A DNA stretch of 64,000 bases. It comes from Reinekea blandensis MED297 (GTDB lineage Bacteria; Pseudomonadota; Gammaproteobacteria; Pseudomonadales; Natronospirillaceae). The notes below the pieces were generated by a model, which saw only the letters and a program-made list of their open reading frames with translations, ran no database searches and was not told where the DNA came from. The stretch is from positions 609,661-673,660 of the forward strand of contig NZ_CH724149.1 of assembly GCF_000153185.1 (NCBI RefSeq). Direction: 5' to 3'. Below, in pieces: positions 36,741-45,261 of the stretch; position 1 is the stretch's first letter, and each line of letters opens with the position of its first letter. Both the position numbers and the translations under genes were made by a program.

Positions 36741-38323
36741 CAAAGTCTCATTTTGTTCAGTGCCGTGTTCCAGTCGGCGCAATATTCACGGAATAGCTGG
36801 TAATCGTTCGCGCTGAGCGGCTCTTCCTGACCGAAGGCATCCGCGTAGATCAACATGGTCACGTCGGTGCCGATGGCAAAAGATCTCAGAAAAAAGCTCT
36901 CGTTTTCAGCAGCCATCAGCAGTGGCGGCGGTAACATTTTTCCCGCTTTACGACGATTGTTGTCGTTGACCCATAGCGCCGTCACGCGTTTGGATAACTC
37001 GGTGAGAATATCGGACGCGTTCATTGGTACTTTCAGGTTTCTCAACAGCGGGTGATTTTGACAGCCTTCACTGTCAAACGCTGCCCAGAAGCCATTACTT
37101 TCCTCTAAGACTACGATTCTGGACAGAGACAGGCCTTTACGCAGGCCATATAGGGCGCTTTCCTGAATTTCGATGGGCGAATGCCAGGTTTTCTGATTTC
37201 GAAACTGTCGGCGTATTTCGCGTTGAATGTTCAGATCCACCTGTGAACGTCGGGATGGCGTTGGATTGCCCTGGCCAGTTGTCGCGCTTTGACCGGGTTG
37301 CGTTGCTGATGGGGTGGCTGATCTGGCTTCCGGCCAGCTCGCCAGGTCGGGTGCTGGCTCTGGTGTGGGGTCAACAATGGGGGCAGGTCGGTTTTGCGAA
37401 AGCTGGTTTGCCCGCTTCATATCATCCTGACTGAAGCCGCTGGATGTTCTTTGCAGACTGACGGCGGGCTGTTGCGCCAGTAATCGCCTGGCCGCCAGAG
37501 CCGCGTGTGGCAGGCGAAACTCGCGGGCTGCCACCGCGACCCATTGCTTCAGCATTGGTTTAAACTCGGTCAATCCCAGCGAGATTTCACCCGTTCGGCA
37601 CAAAGTATCCAATGAGTCGGAATGCCAGTTCTGACGAACCGAAAAGGCCAGCTCGTGACTGAATGGCAAAAAGAACTTCAGTGCCGACTGTTTAAAGGGT
37701 TGGATGCGTTGTTCAGGTTGTTCCGCTACCTGCTCATTGTCTTCATCGGGGAGTACCGGCAGTTGGAAGTACGCACACAGCATAGCGTTCCATTGTCGCA
37801 GAGGCATTTGAATCATGTCGGTGAGCAGCTGTTCTCGACTGTCACCCTGTTTGACCCGAAATTCAATGTGTTCCATTTTTTCCGGTTCGAGAATCCAGAG
37901 CATCCAGATCCCCAAATCGTAAAATAGCGTGACCCAATAGTCGGCTTCAGTCCATGGAATCTGACGTATTTCAAACCATTGGCGCATCAGGCTGGCCGCA
38001 AGCAAGCTGTCGCCGATGGCTCTGAGCAGACCCTTGGCCGAACCACTTTTGCCATCCACGCGTTGTACCTTGCCGGTCAGGGCGACCAGTCGTGTTGCGC
38101 CAAGCAGATTGACAGCGTGTTCCAGGGTTCTAACCGAGACATCGTGACTGGCCAGCATCTTGTTGGCGTAGCGAAACAAGTGGATGGTCAGCAGCGGATC
38201 TTCACGGATGATGGTCATCCATTCGCCCAAAGATGCCTGAGAGTCAGGCAATGCGCTGATCGGGAGCACGGCTGGCAGGTTTAACTGCTGCACCTTGGTA
38301 AACCATGGAGACTGGGCTGTCAT
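36740..38323 (-). CDS. HDOD-domain signalling protein
   Basis: A 527-residue cytoplasmic protein. Residues about 15-215 form an HDOD domain (LPAVLPISALPDSQASLGEW, LTIHLFRYANKML, HAVNLLGATRLVAL), a non-catalytic relative of HD phosphodiesterases used in signalling. A helical middle part follows, then a Pro/Ser/Thr-rich linker around 315-365 and a C-terminal domain (about 370-527) with GAF-like appearance (SRIVVLEESNGFWAAFDS). Its stop overlaps the psd start, so the two are translationally coupled. Function unknown; coupling to lipid synthesis is unusual. Confidence 0.78.
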   Translation of the reverse strand: MTAQSPWFTKVQQLNLPAVLPISALPDSQASLGEWMTIIREDPLLTIHLFRYANKMLASHDVSVRTLEHAVNLLGATRLVALTGKVQRVDGKSGSAKGLLRAIGDSLLAASLMRQWFEIRQIPWTEADYWVTLFYDLGIWMLWILEPEKMEHIEFRVKQGDSREQLLTDMIQMPLRQWNAMLCAYFQLPVLPDEDNEQVAEQPEQRIQPFKQSALKFFLPFSHELAFSVRQNWHSDSLDTLCRTGEISLGLTEFKPMLKQWVAVAAREFRLPHAALAARRLLAQQPAVSLQRTSSGFSQDDMKRANQLSQNRPAPIVDPTPEPAPDLASWPEARSATPSATQPGQSATTGQGNPTPSRRSQVDLNIQREIRRQFRNQKTWHSPIEIQESALYGLRKGLSLSRIVVLEESNGFWAAFDSEGCQNHPLLRNLKVPMNASDILTELSKRVTALWVNDNNRRKAGKMLPPPLLMAAENESFFLRSFAIGTDVTMLIYADAFGQEEPLSANDYQLFREYCADWNTALNKMRL

Positions 38324-38417
38324 GTAAGGTCGGTTATCTGATTCAGGTTATTAACCAAGCAAGTTTATACGGCCCATCGGAAACAATCAAAATGCGGCTC
38401 GATCAGGTGTCGATTGG

Positions 38418-38984
38418 TCAGCACAGCGGGTTCAGGCGAGTCCAGGCACTTTTCGCAATATCGGACCGTTCGAAGTCCGATTGTTGATCGAGTGCGTCAG
38501 TGTTAACGGAGTGCAGTTTAAGGTATGGCAGGCGTTTTTCAGGAAACTCACGAAGGTCTCCCAACATCAGCGTCGGAATAATAGTCCGGTTATCGAAGTA
38601 ACCCATTTTGAGTGCGCGCAAGCCCTGTCGCAGTGGCAGACGTGCCAGTTCGCCTGTTGAGGTCGCCTGGCCCGATAACATTAAGCGCGTTTTCTGATTC
38701 TGAACCGTCGGATAGATATGAATGCTGGTTTCTTCAATGGCCTGGAGACCGATGCGGTTAAAGATGGCTTCGTACTGATTGAAATCTGGTAAAACGACTA
38801 GCCGGCGCCGCCCGGATGGGCCGGTGAGATGGGTATCGTACTCACAATAAATCTTCTCTACGGCTTTGGAATAGACCATAAAGCGGTTTTGAAACAGTTC
38901 AAAAAAACGAATCGCGGTATCCGGTGCCTTGAATGACTCAAGGCTCCAGACCAGATCGCGAGGTTGGTTGGCTCGTCCAATCAT
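38418..38984 (-). CDS. Conserved hypothetical protein, 188 residues
   Basis: A 188-residue soluble protein with no signal peptide. It begins MIGRANQPRDLVWSLESFKA; middle stretches include RFMVYSKAVEKIYCEYD and GRRRLVVLPDFNQYEAIFNR, and the C-terminus ends AKSAWTRLNPLC. AAGGA lies 8 bases before the ATG but is held inside a perfect hairpin (38990-39010). I do not recognise the family. It is in the same direction as the HDOD gene, 94 bp upstream of it, so they may form one transcript. Confidence 0.7.
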   Translation of the reverse strand: MIGRANQPRDLVWSLESFKAPDTAIRFFELFQNRFMVYSKAVEKIYCEYDTHLTGPSGRRRLVVLPDFNQYEAIFNRIGLQAIEETSIHIYPTVQNQKTRLMLSGQATSTGELARLPLRQGLRALKMGYFDNRTIIPTLMLGDLREFPEKRLPYLKLHSVNTDALDQQSDFERSDIAKSAWTRLNPLC

Positions 38985-38989
38985 CAGTC

Positions 38990-39010
38990 TGTCCTTAACT
39001 ACTAAGGACA
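38990..39010 (-). promoter_or_regulatory. Hairpin masking a ribosome-binding site
   Basis: On the minus strand TGTCCTTA, five bases, TAAGGACA form perfect 8-bp arms. The right arm contains AAGGA, the Shine-Dalgarno of the next gene, whose ATG follows five bases later. Folded, the ribosome site would be closed. Confidence 0.65.
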
Positions 39011-39068
39011 GTATGGATCCGAATCCCAGAAAAAGGCAACTCCTGATATGTTTCTGTCAGTTGTTTGA

Positions 39069-40361
39069 TTAAGAAGAGCCGCAGGCCGTTGAGGACTCAG
39101 CTTGTAGCAACGCCAGGGCTGAATCAGCGCCTTCCAAGGCGATCTGCCTGGACATGGGGTGGTTTAGGCACTGGTATACCGTGAACAGCGCTGTTTTTCG
39201 CCGACTCCAGCTGCGCCAGTAGTAGTTTGCATAAAATCCGGCCAGCGCGATTGAGGTCGCGATTAAGGGCGATATGGTGATTGCTAGGGTTATCCAGAAC
39301 AGCAGATACAGTGGTGTGCCAATCACATAGGTGTTACTGGCCCATTTGTCTTCGGCTTGGGCATGGTAGCACACCAGCCCATAGTGCAGCAGACAGATCG
39401 GCGCATGCATCAGTAAACCGAAAAGAGCGACCGGTAACCCCGAAATAAAGACCATCAGCTCGTGCCACAATCGACCTAGTTGAGACCTGGCGCTTGAATG
39501 AAGACGAAGCACTTGTAAGTCGAGACCGGCTACTTTCAGCCACGCCTGTAATTGAGTGACCTGAGCCGAAGATGGCCAATCTTGTGGCGGACTGATTGTG
39601 CTGACGGGGTCATCAGGTAACAGCGCATTTTTGAGCCAGGTCAGTTGTTCTCGCTGAGGTTTACGTAAATGCAGAGGTAATTGAGCTTGAATGTTTTGGC
39701 GCCAGTGCTCGCTGACGTCGGTAGCATGGGCTAGTTCATCTGTTGAACTGTAGTGATCAATACCCGCCAGTTGTACCCAAACGTCAGAGCCGGGCCTGGA
39801 TTTATCGCCATAGAAAACGGACATCTGTACGACACGAATCGGTTTCCCGGTGGCTTCTATATAGTGCTTCGCCAGCGTGGCTGCGCCGTTACGAAAGGTA
39901 TGTAAGCGACTGCGGTTGTGGCTGATGCCTTCCGGGAAAATGACCACCCACTTCTGTTTGTCCAACGCGTTCTGCAAAACCCGGAAACTGTCTCGATTTG
40001 AGTGCGGCGTTTGATATTTACGCGGGGTCAGAGGAACGGCTCCGACAAGTCTGGCGAACCATTTAACCAGCCAGTGCTGCAACCAATCGGCACGAATGGT
40101 ACGGATCAAGGGACGGTTCAGTGCGACCTGCAGAGTAAAGGGGTCAATGAAGGCATTACTGTGATTAGCCACCACGATGGTGGCGATATCGGATTCTGGA
40201 ACAACCCCGGATACGTGAATTTTTCGATAAAAAAGTGACAGCACCAGCCCCCAGAATGAGCGGGGTCGATCTGACAAATGGATGTGAGAACGAATGCTGA
40301 ATAAGGTAAGCAGATAAGCGGTAAATGACACTGCGAAACCACCCTGTTGCGCGGTAAACAA
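39069..40361 (-). CDS. PlsC-like glycerol-phosphate acyltransferase
   Basis: A membrane-bound acyltransferase of 430 residues. The acceptor motif reads NHSNAFIDPF (H-x5-D), with a later FPEGISHNRSRLHTFRNGA block. The H-x5-D spacing differs from the H-x4-D of PlsC and is seen in the related GPAT/DHAP-acyltransferase-like group. Two or three hydrophobic segments lie near residues 310-380. It is not adjacent to other lipid genes, but psd is 3 kb away on the same strand. The start at 40361 is the longest ATG-type frame; a later start is possible. Acyl acceptor unknown. Confidence 0.75.
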   Translation of the reverse strand: MFTAQQGGFAVSFTAYLLTLFSIRSHIHLSDRPRSFWGLVLSLFYRKIHVSGVVPESDIATIVVANHSNAFIDPFTLQVALNRPLIRTIRADWLQHWLVKWFARLVGAVPLTPRKYQTPHSNRDSFRVLQNALDKQKWVVIFPEGISHNRSRLHTFRNGAATLAKHYIEATGKPIRVVQMSVFYGDKSRPGSDVWVQLAGIDHYSSTDELAHATDVSEHWRQNIQAQLPLHLRKPQREQLTWLKNALLPDDPVSTISPPQDWPSSAQVTQLQAWLKVAGLDLQVLRLHSSARSQLGRLWHELMVFISGLPVALFGLLMHAPICLLHYGLVCYHAQAEDKWASNTYVIGTPLYLLFWITLAITISPLIATSIALAGFYANYYWRSWSRRKTALFTVYQCLNHPMSRQIALEGADSALALLQAESSTACGSS

Positions 40362-40575
40362 TAAAGCCAGATTAACTGGGCTGGCTCAGGGCTCAAACCA
40401 AAAGCGACAAAGTTTAGCTAAAGGCTACCGGTCGTAGCATCAGGCGATTCCATGAGTGCGTGCCGATAGTGCTCACTGAGCCTCTGGATTGATGAAATTT
40501 CGGCAAAACAATCCCGGTTTGGTTCCGGTCTTCGGTAAATAATCTGCGTTTAACACACCAATCCACGCGACTGCC

Positions 40576-40604
40576 TTGACTTTAAAATCAGCCGAACGTA
40601 TGTT
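40576..40604 (+). promoter_or_regulatory. Promoter of the first acyl-CoA dehydrogenase gene
   Basis: TTGACT (40576-40581), a 17-base spacer, TATGTT (40599-40604). The -35 matches five of six and the -10 four of six. The -10 runs directly into an 18-bp palindrome. The 363-bp gap 40362-40724 holds nothing else recognised. Confidence 0.55.
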
Positions 40605-40621
40605 TCAAACGATCGTTTGAA
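40604..40621. promoter_or_regulatory. PsrA-type operator, perfect palindrome
   Basis: TTCAAACGATCGTTTGAA, a perfect 18-bp palindrome. It contains CAAAC-N4-GTTTG, which fits the published Pseudomonas PsrA pattern (C/G)AAAC-N2..4-GTTT(G/C). PsrA is a TetR-type repressor that responds to long-chain fatty acids. The site covers the start of transcription of a fatty-acid oxidation gene. The regulator itself is not in the window. Confidence 0.7.
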
Positions 40622-40724
40622 TACGATGCGGGGGCTTCGCGAGCGTATCGGAGAGAGTTGCCAGTCCCGGCATCAATAACAACAAGACAGGCTGCATCAA
40701 GCAGTGACTTGAGAGGTAGAGAGA

Positions 40725-42506
40725 ATGCCAACATATAAAGCCCCCCTTCGTGATCTGCAATTTGTCCTGCATGAAGTACTGGATTCTGAATCCCACTACC
40801 AGTCCATCGGCGCGGAAGAAGCCACGCCGGATATGATCGACGCTATCCTGAGCGAAGCCGGTAAGTTCTGCGAAGACGTACTGGCCCCTCTGAACCGGGT
40901 CGGCGATGAAGAAGGCTGTACTTACAACGATGGTGAAGTCACCACACCGACCGGTTTTAAAGAAGCCTACGCGCAGTGGGTTGAAAATGGCTGGCCATCA
41001 CTCAGTCATAAAGAAGAGTTCGGCGGTCAAGGGCTGCCAGAATCCATCGGCGCTGCCGTAAACGAGTTTGTTTCTGAAGCGAACTGGTCATGGGGCATGT
41101 ACCCGGGCTTGTCTCATGGCGCCATGAACACCATTGAACTGCATGGTACCGATGAGCAGAAAGAAACCTACCTGACTAAGCTGGTCTCCGGCGAGTGGAC
41201 CGGCACCATGTGTCTGACTGAGCCGCACTGTGGTTCGGATCTGGGTATCCTCAAGTCGAAAGCTGAGCCGAATGGTGATGGCAGCTACGCAATTACCGGT
41301 ACCAAGATCTTTATCTCCTCCGGTGAGCACGATATGGCTGAAAACATCGTGCACATCGTTTTGGCGCGACTGCCGGGCGCACCGGAAGGCACCAAAGGTA
41401 TTTCCCTGTTCATCGTGCCTAAGTTCCTGCCAGACGGCACCCGCAACGACGTTAAGTGTGGCTCGATCGAACATAAGATGGGTATCCACGGCAATGCTAC
41501 CTGTGTGATGAACTTCGATGCCGCCAAAGGCTTTTTGATCGGACCTGAGCATCAGGGCCTGAAGTGCATGTTCACCTTCATGAACTTTGCCCGACTGGGT
41601 ACGGCTATGCAGGGTGTTGCCTCGGCCGAGCTGTCTTTCCAGGGTGCGCTTGAGTATGCCAAGGACCGTTTGGCTATGCGTTCTCTGACCGGTCCTAAAG
41701 CGCCGGAGAAGGCTGCCGATCCGATTATTGTTCACCCAGACGTACGCCGCATGTTGTTGACACAGAAAGCATTCGCTGAAGGTGGTCGGGTCATGATGCA
41801 TGCCGCCAGCCAGCTGGTGGATGTGGTCAAATACTCGAAAGACGAAGCCAAAGCCAAAGAAGCGGACGAACTGCTGAGCTTCCTGACCCCGATTGCCAAG
41901 GCGTTCCTGACTGAAGTCGGTACTGAAGCTGCCAACCACGGTGTACAGGTTTATGGCGGTCATGGTTTTATCGCCGAATGGGGCATGGAGCAGATCGTCC
42001 GGGATAACCGTATTGCGCAGCTTTATGAAGGCACGACAGGCATCCAGGCACTTGACCTGCTGGGCCGTAAGGTTCTGATGTCTCAGGGCGAAAGCCTGAA
42101 AGGCTTCACCAAGATTGTTCATAAGTTCTGCAAAGCAAATGCTGAGAATGAAACCCTGAAGCCACTGGTTGAAAAACTGGCCGCTCTGAACAAAGAATGG
42201 GGTGAAATCACTATGCAGGTGGGCATGAAAGCCATGCAGAATCGTGAAGAAGTGGGTGGTGCTGCTGTCGATTACCTGATGTACTCCGGTTATATCACAT
42301 TGGCTTACTACTGGTTGCTGATGGCGAAAACGGCTCAGGACAAGCTGGATGCCGGTACCGACGAGCCAGCCTTCTATCAGGCGAAGCTGAAAACGGCGAC
42401 GTTCTATTTCGACCGCATTTTGCCGCGTACTGAATCGCATAAGACGATGATGTTGTCGGGTGTGGACTCAATGATGGCTCTGGATGAAGAGCACTTCGCC
42501 TTCTGA
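40725..42506 (+). CDS. Acyl-CoA dehydrogenase, FadE1/FadE2 type
   Basis: An FAD enzyme for the first step of beta-oxidation. The 593 residues have the Pseudomonas-type extra C-terminal domain. Motifs: MYPGLSHGAMNTIELHG, MCLTEPHCGSDLGILKSKA (FAD/substrate binding), EHKMGIHGNATCVMNFD, and catalytic Glu in the AQLYEGTTGIQALDLLGRK segment. It resembles PA0506/PA0508 of P. aeruginosa; DmdC-like annotation is also common for this family. A PsrA-type palindrome overlaps its promoter and a terminator follows, so it is a single-gene unit. Chain-length preference unknown. Confidence 0.93.
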   Translation: MPTYKAPLRDLQFVLHEVLDSESHYQSIGAEEATPDMIDAILSEAGKFCEDVLAPLNRVGDEEGCTYNDGEVTTPTGFKEAYAQWVENGWPSLSHKEEFGGQGLPESIGAAVNEFVSEANWSWGMYPGLSHGAMNTIELHGTDEQKETYLTKLVSGEWTGTMCLTEPHCGSDLGILKSKAEPNGDGSYAITGTKIFISSGEHDMAENIVHIVLARLPGAPEGTKGISLFIVPKFLPDGTRNDVKCGSIEHKMGIHGNATCVMNFDAAKGFLIGPEHQGLKCMFTFMNFARLGTAMQGVASAELSFQGALEYAKDRLAMRSLTGPKAPEKAADPIIVHPDVRRMLLTQKAFAEGGRVMMHAASQLVDVVKYSKDEAKAKEADELLSFLTPIAKAFLTEVGTEAANHGVQVYGGHGFIAEWGMEQIVRDNRIAQLYEGTTGIQALDLLGRKVLMSQGESLKGFTKIVHKFCKANAENETLKPLVEKLAALNKEWGEITMQVGMKAMQNREEVGGAAVDYLMYSGYITLAYYWLLMAKTAQDKLDAGTDEPAFYQAKLKTATFYFDRILPRTESHKTMMLSGVDSMMALDEEHFAF

Positions 42507-42539
42507 TCCGGTGAGTGCCCGTAAGCATGCATAATAAAG

Positions 42540-42573
42540 CGGCTCGACCCTAGGGTCGGGCCGTTGTTTTTTT
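42540..42573 (+). terminator. Intrinsic terminator between the two dehydrogenase genes
   Basis: GGCTCGACCC-TA-GGGTCGGGCC stem followed by TTGTTTTTTT. It separates the two paralogues into different transcripts. Confidence 0.93.
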
Positions 42574-42597
42574 CACAACAAGAAAAAGGTTTGAGTC

Positions 42598-44364
42598 ATG
42601 GCCGAATATAAAGCGCCCTTACGCGATATTCAGTTTGTTTTGGATGAAGTTTTTAAAGCGGACGAACTGTGGTCTTCGATGGCCGCTACGTCAGAAGTGA
42701 ACATGGAACTGGCCAACGCCATCTTCGAGGAAGGGGCTCGCTTGTGTGAAGGTGAGCTGTTCCCACTGAACCGTTCTGGTGACGAAGAAGAGTGTCAGTA
42801 CAACGATGGTGTGGTGACGACACCATCAGGTTTTAAAGAAGCCTACGCCACCTATGCTGAAAGTGGCTGGGTCGGTCTCAGTGGTGACGTGAACTACGGC
42901 GGGCAGGGTATGCCGAAGATGTTGACCGTCATGTTTGAAGAAATGCTGTATGCGTCGAATACGTCGTTTGCGCTGTATCCTGCATTGACGGCCGGTGCTT
43001 GCCTGAGTCTGTTGACGCATGGCTCAGAAGACCTGAAGCAAACCTACCTGCCGCCAATGTATGAAGGCCGCTGGTCCGGTTCTATGTGTCTGACCGAGCC
43101 TCATTGTGGAACCGACCTTGGAATCATGAAAACCAAGGCGGTGCCAAAGGGTGACGGCAGTTATGACATCACCGGCACCAAGATTTTCATTACTGGCGGT
43201 GAGCACGACCTCAACGAGAACATCATTCATCTGGTGCTGGCGAAACTGCCCGATGCACCGGCCGGTCCGAAAGGCATTTCGCTGTTCCTGGTTCCTAAGA
43301 TCATGGTCAATGATGATGGCTCATTGGGTGATCGTAACGCCGTGCGCTGTGGCAGTATTGAACATAAGATGGGTATCAAAGCCTCAGCGACTTGTGTCAT
43401 GAACTTTGATGGCGCGACTGGTTACCTGATAGGCGAAGAAAACCGCGGACTCGCGGCAATGTTCACCATGATGAACTATGAGCGTCTGTCGATTGGTCTG
43501 CAGGGCATAGGTTTGGGTGAGGTATCTTATCAGTCGGCTAGGGCTTACGCATTGGACCGCATTCAATCCCGCGCGCCCACGGGTGCAGTGAACCCTGATC
43601 AGGCAGCCGACCCGATTATTGTCCATCCTGATGTTCGTCGCATGCTGTTAACTCAGCGCGCCTACAACGAAGGTGGTCGGGCGTTTGCGGCTTACGTGGG
43701 TATGTGGCTGGACGTAGCCAAGGGTTCGGACGATGCGGAACAGAAGAAAACCGCTGAAGCCATGGTCGCCTTGCTGACGCCGGTCGCAAAAGCCTATTTC
43801 ACCGATCGGGGCCTTGATGCCACCATTCTGGGCCAGCAGGTGTTCGGTGGTCATGGCTATGTTCGTGAGTGGGGTATGGAGCAGTTCGTTCGTGATGCTC
43901 GTATCGCGCAAATATATGAAGGTACCAACGGCATTCAAGCATTGGATCTGATGGGTCGAAAAGTAGTTGCTAATGGTGGCGAATCTTTCCGTCTGTTCCG
44001 TGCCGAAGTCGAGAGCTTCCTGGCGGAGTGCTCAGGCCTCGACGAAGAAGTGTCCATGCTGAAGCGAGCATTGGAGCAGCTTTCTGAAGCCACCGATTAT
44101 GTTGTGAGCCAGGCGGCTGAGGATCGCAATGCCATCGGTGCGGCAAGCTGTGATTATCTGAACCTGTTCGGTCTGACCGCGTATGGTTACATGTGGTTGA
44201 AAATGCTGAAAGCTACACAGGGGCAGGAGGGAGATTTCTACGCTGGTAAGCAAGCCACTGCGAATTTCTTCTTCAAGCGTCTGTTGCCGGAGAGCCAAGC
44301 CTATTTTGCGAAAGTCATGGCCGGAAGTGAGCCGTTGATGAACATCCCTGCAGAGCATTTCTAA
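42598..44364 (+). CDS. Acyl-CoA dehydrogenase, second paralogue
   Basis: A 588-residue paralogue of the preceding gene, alignable by eye along its length, starting AEYKAPLRDIQFVLDEVFKA. It has the same blocks (MCLTEPHCGTDLGIMKTKA, EHKMGIKASATCVMNFD, YEGTNGIQALDLMGRK with the catalytic Glu). The pair probably covers different acyl chain lengths, as FadE1 and FadE2 do in Pseudomonas. No PsrA-type palindrome is seen before it. Its stop is 26 bp from the end of the integrase remnant on the other strand. Confidence 0.93.
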   Translation: MAEYKAPLRDIQFVLDEVFKADELWSSMAATSEVNMELANAIFEEGARLCEGELFPLNRSGDEEECQYNDGVVTTPSGFKEAYATYAESGWVGLSGDVNYGGQGMPKMLTVMFEEMLYASNTSFALYPALTAGACLSLLTHGSEDLKQTYLPPMYEGRWSGSMCLTEPHCGTDLGIMKTKAVPKGDGSYDITGTKIFITGGEHDLNENIIHLVLAKLPDAPAGPKGISLFLVPKIMVNDDGSLGDRNAVRCGSIEHKMGIKASATCVMNFDGATGYLIGEENRGLAAMFTMMNYERLSIGLQGIGLGEVSYQSARAYALDRIQSRAPTGAVNPDQAADPIIVHPDVRRMLLTQRAYNEGGRAFAAYVGMWLDVAKGSDDAEQKKTAEAMVALLTPVAKAYFTDRGLDATILGQQVFGGHGYVREWGMEQFVRDARIAQIYEGTNGIQALDLMGRKVVANGGESFRLFRAEVESFLAECSGLDEEVSMLKRALEQLSEATDYVVSQAAEDRNAIGAASCDYLNLFGLTAYGYMWLKMLKATQGQEGDFYAGKQATANFFFKRLLPESQAYFAKVMAGSEPLMNIPAEHF

Positions 44365-44389
44365 TCTACTTTGCGCTGGCAGTCTCTGA

Positions 44390-44926
44390 TTAACATGAGG
44401 CTGTCGGCGCTTTGCGCCAACCGTTCGCGCCTGGGTACTCCAGATTGTTGACTTCATGTTTAACCCGTAACCGTACTACCTCAGAAACTCTGAGGCCTCC
44501 ACCATACTTCAACTCAACCACCATCTGATGCAGATCGGAAAGATGAAGGATATTCCGATTGGCTTCTTCATGGCTTAACACCATGGGGACTTTCCGATTT
44601 TTTAGGGTGGAATCAAAATCAAGATTGCTCGTATCTTGCTGTAAGAACTCACCAAACAAGAAAACCAACGCATTCAGTGCTGTTCGTTGAGTATTGACGG
44701 AACAGTATCGTTCATTGGCCAGATAATTTAGAAAGGGCGCAACATCGTGTTGATCAAAGTTTTGTTCACTGAGATAACGATTTTGATTTATGAAACGCCG
44801 AATCCAGAGGCAATACGTCTTTTCAGTTGCATTAGCCAAACCTTTACTGCGAATAAATAGCCGGAAGCGGTCATTAAACCTCAAAGACTTTATATCGATC
44901 GTGTAACGAGTATCAATATTTCCCAT
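44390..44926 (-). pseudogene. Truncated integron-type integrase (intI-like)
   Basis: 178 codons of an integron integrase. The N-terminal core-binding region is well kept: KGLANATEKTYCLWIRRF, and FLNYLANERYCSVNTQRTAL, which match IntI1 sequence I remember ([20 protein letters not shown]). KVPMVLSHEEANRNIL and the box GGGLRVSEVVRLRVK follow, with the first catalytic Arg. Directly after LRVK the frame jumps to YPGANGW-like sequence that lies much further on in intact enzymes, then stops. The HxxR, second His and Tyr nucleophile are gone, so it cannot recombine. GAGGT precedes the ATG. A LexA box lies upstream. In orientation it faces away from the 45.2-kb gene, as intI does from its cassettes. 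Confidence 0.85.
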
Positions 44927-44961
44927 AACTGACCTCTATGTGCTAAAAGTGTTAAATTTAA

Positions 44962-44977
44962 CTGTATGTATATGCAG
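44962..44977. promoter_or_regulatory. LexA (SOS) box of the integrase gene
   Basis: CTGTATGTATATGCAG: CTG-N10-CAG with an alternating A/T core, close to the gammaproteobacterial LexA consensus CTGTATATATATACAG. It lies 36 bp before the integrase ATG. SOS control by LexA is known for intI genes of mobile and chromosomal integrons. The site is intact although the integrase is broken. Confidence 0.78.
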
Positions 44978-45261
44978 TTTTTGATGTTGGGAGCGTTAAA
45001 TTTTAAGAGCTAAATCGTAAAATTAGGGCATTTGGAACGCAAAAACTAATAAACAGGGGTGCTTGGTCGTAAGACGTCAATAAAGTTGACCTCAAATTGA
45101 CAATGACCTTTGAGTTGCAGAATATTAAGGGCAGTGAGGTGATCAAGCTGAGATAGGGTGGCTGATTTTGGGTCGTCGTGATTTATGGTCATGCGACATA
45201 GAATATTTTGTTATGGTTCTTTTTCATATAAAGAGTGAACAAAAATAAGGATATAAGAAAT
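44978..45261 (+). other. attI-like region and cassette leader
   Basis: A 335-bp A+T-rich gap between the integrase remnant and the cassette-like gene. GTTAAAT occurs at 44951-44957 and again at 44995-45001; both fit the integron core site GTTRRRY, so either could be the attI crossover point. A plus-strand promoter candidate is TTGACA (45097-45102), 18 bases, AATATT (45121-45126). CTCAAA/TTTGAG also forms a short inverted repeat there. No other gene is seen. Assignment of attI is tentative. Confidence 0.4.

Noticed and set aside
41088-42440. Long 450-codon minus-strand open frame opposite the first acyl-CoA dehydrogenase
   Set aside because: It is the antisense mirror of a highly biased coding gene; the translation has no domain pattern and the plus-strand gene is certain.
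44994-45234. A second cassette gene between the integrase remnant and the secreted-protein gene
   Set aside because: No frame of useful length with a start and ribosome site was found, and no second attC-like element is visible there.
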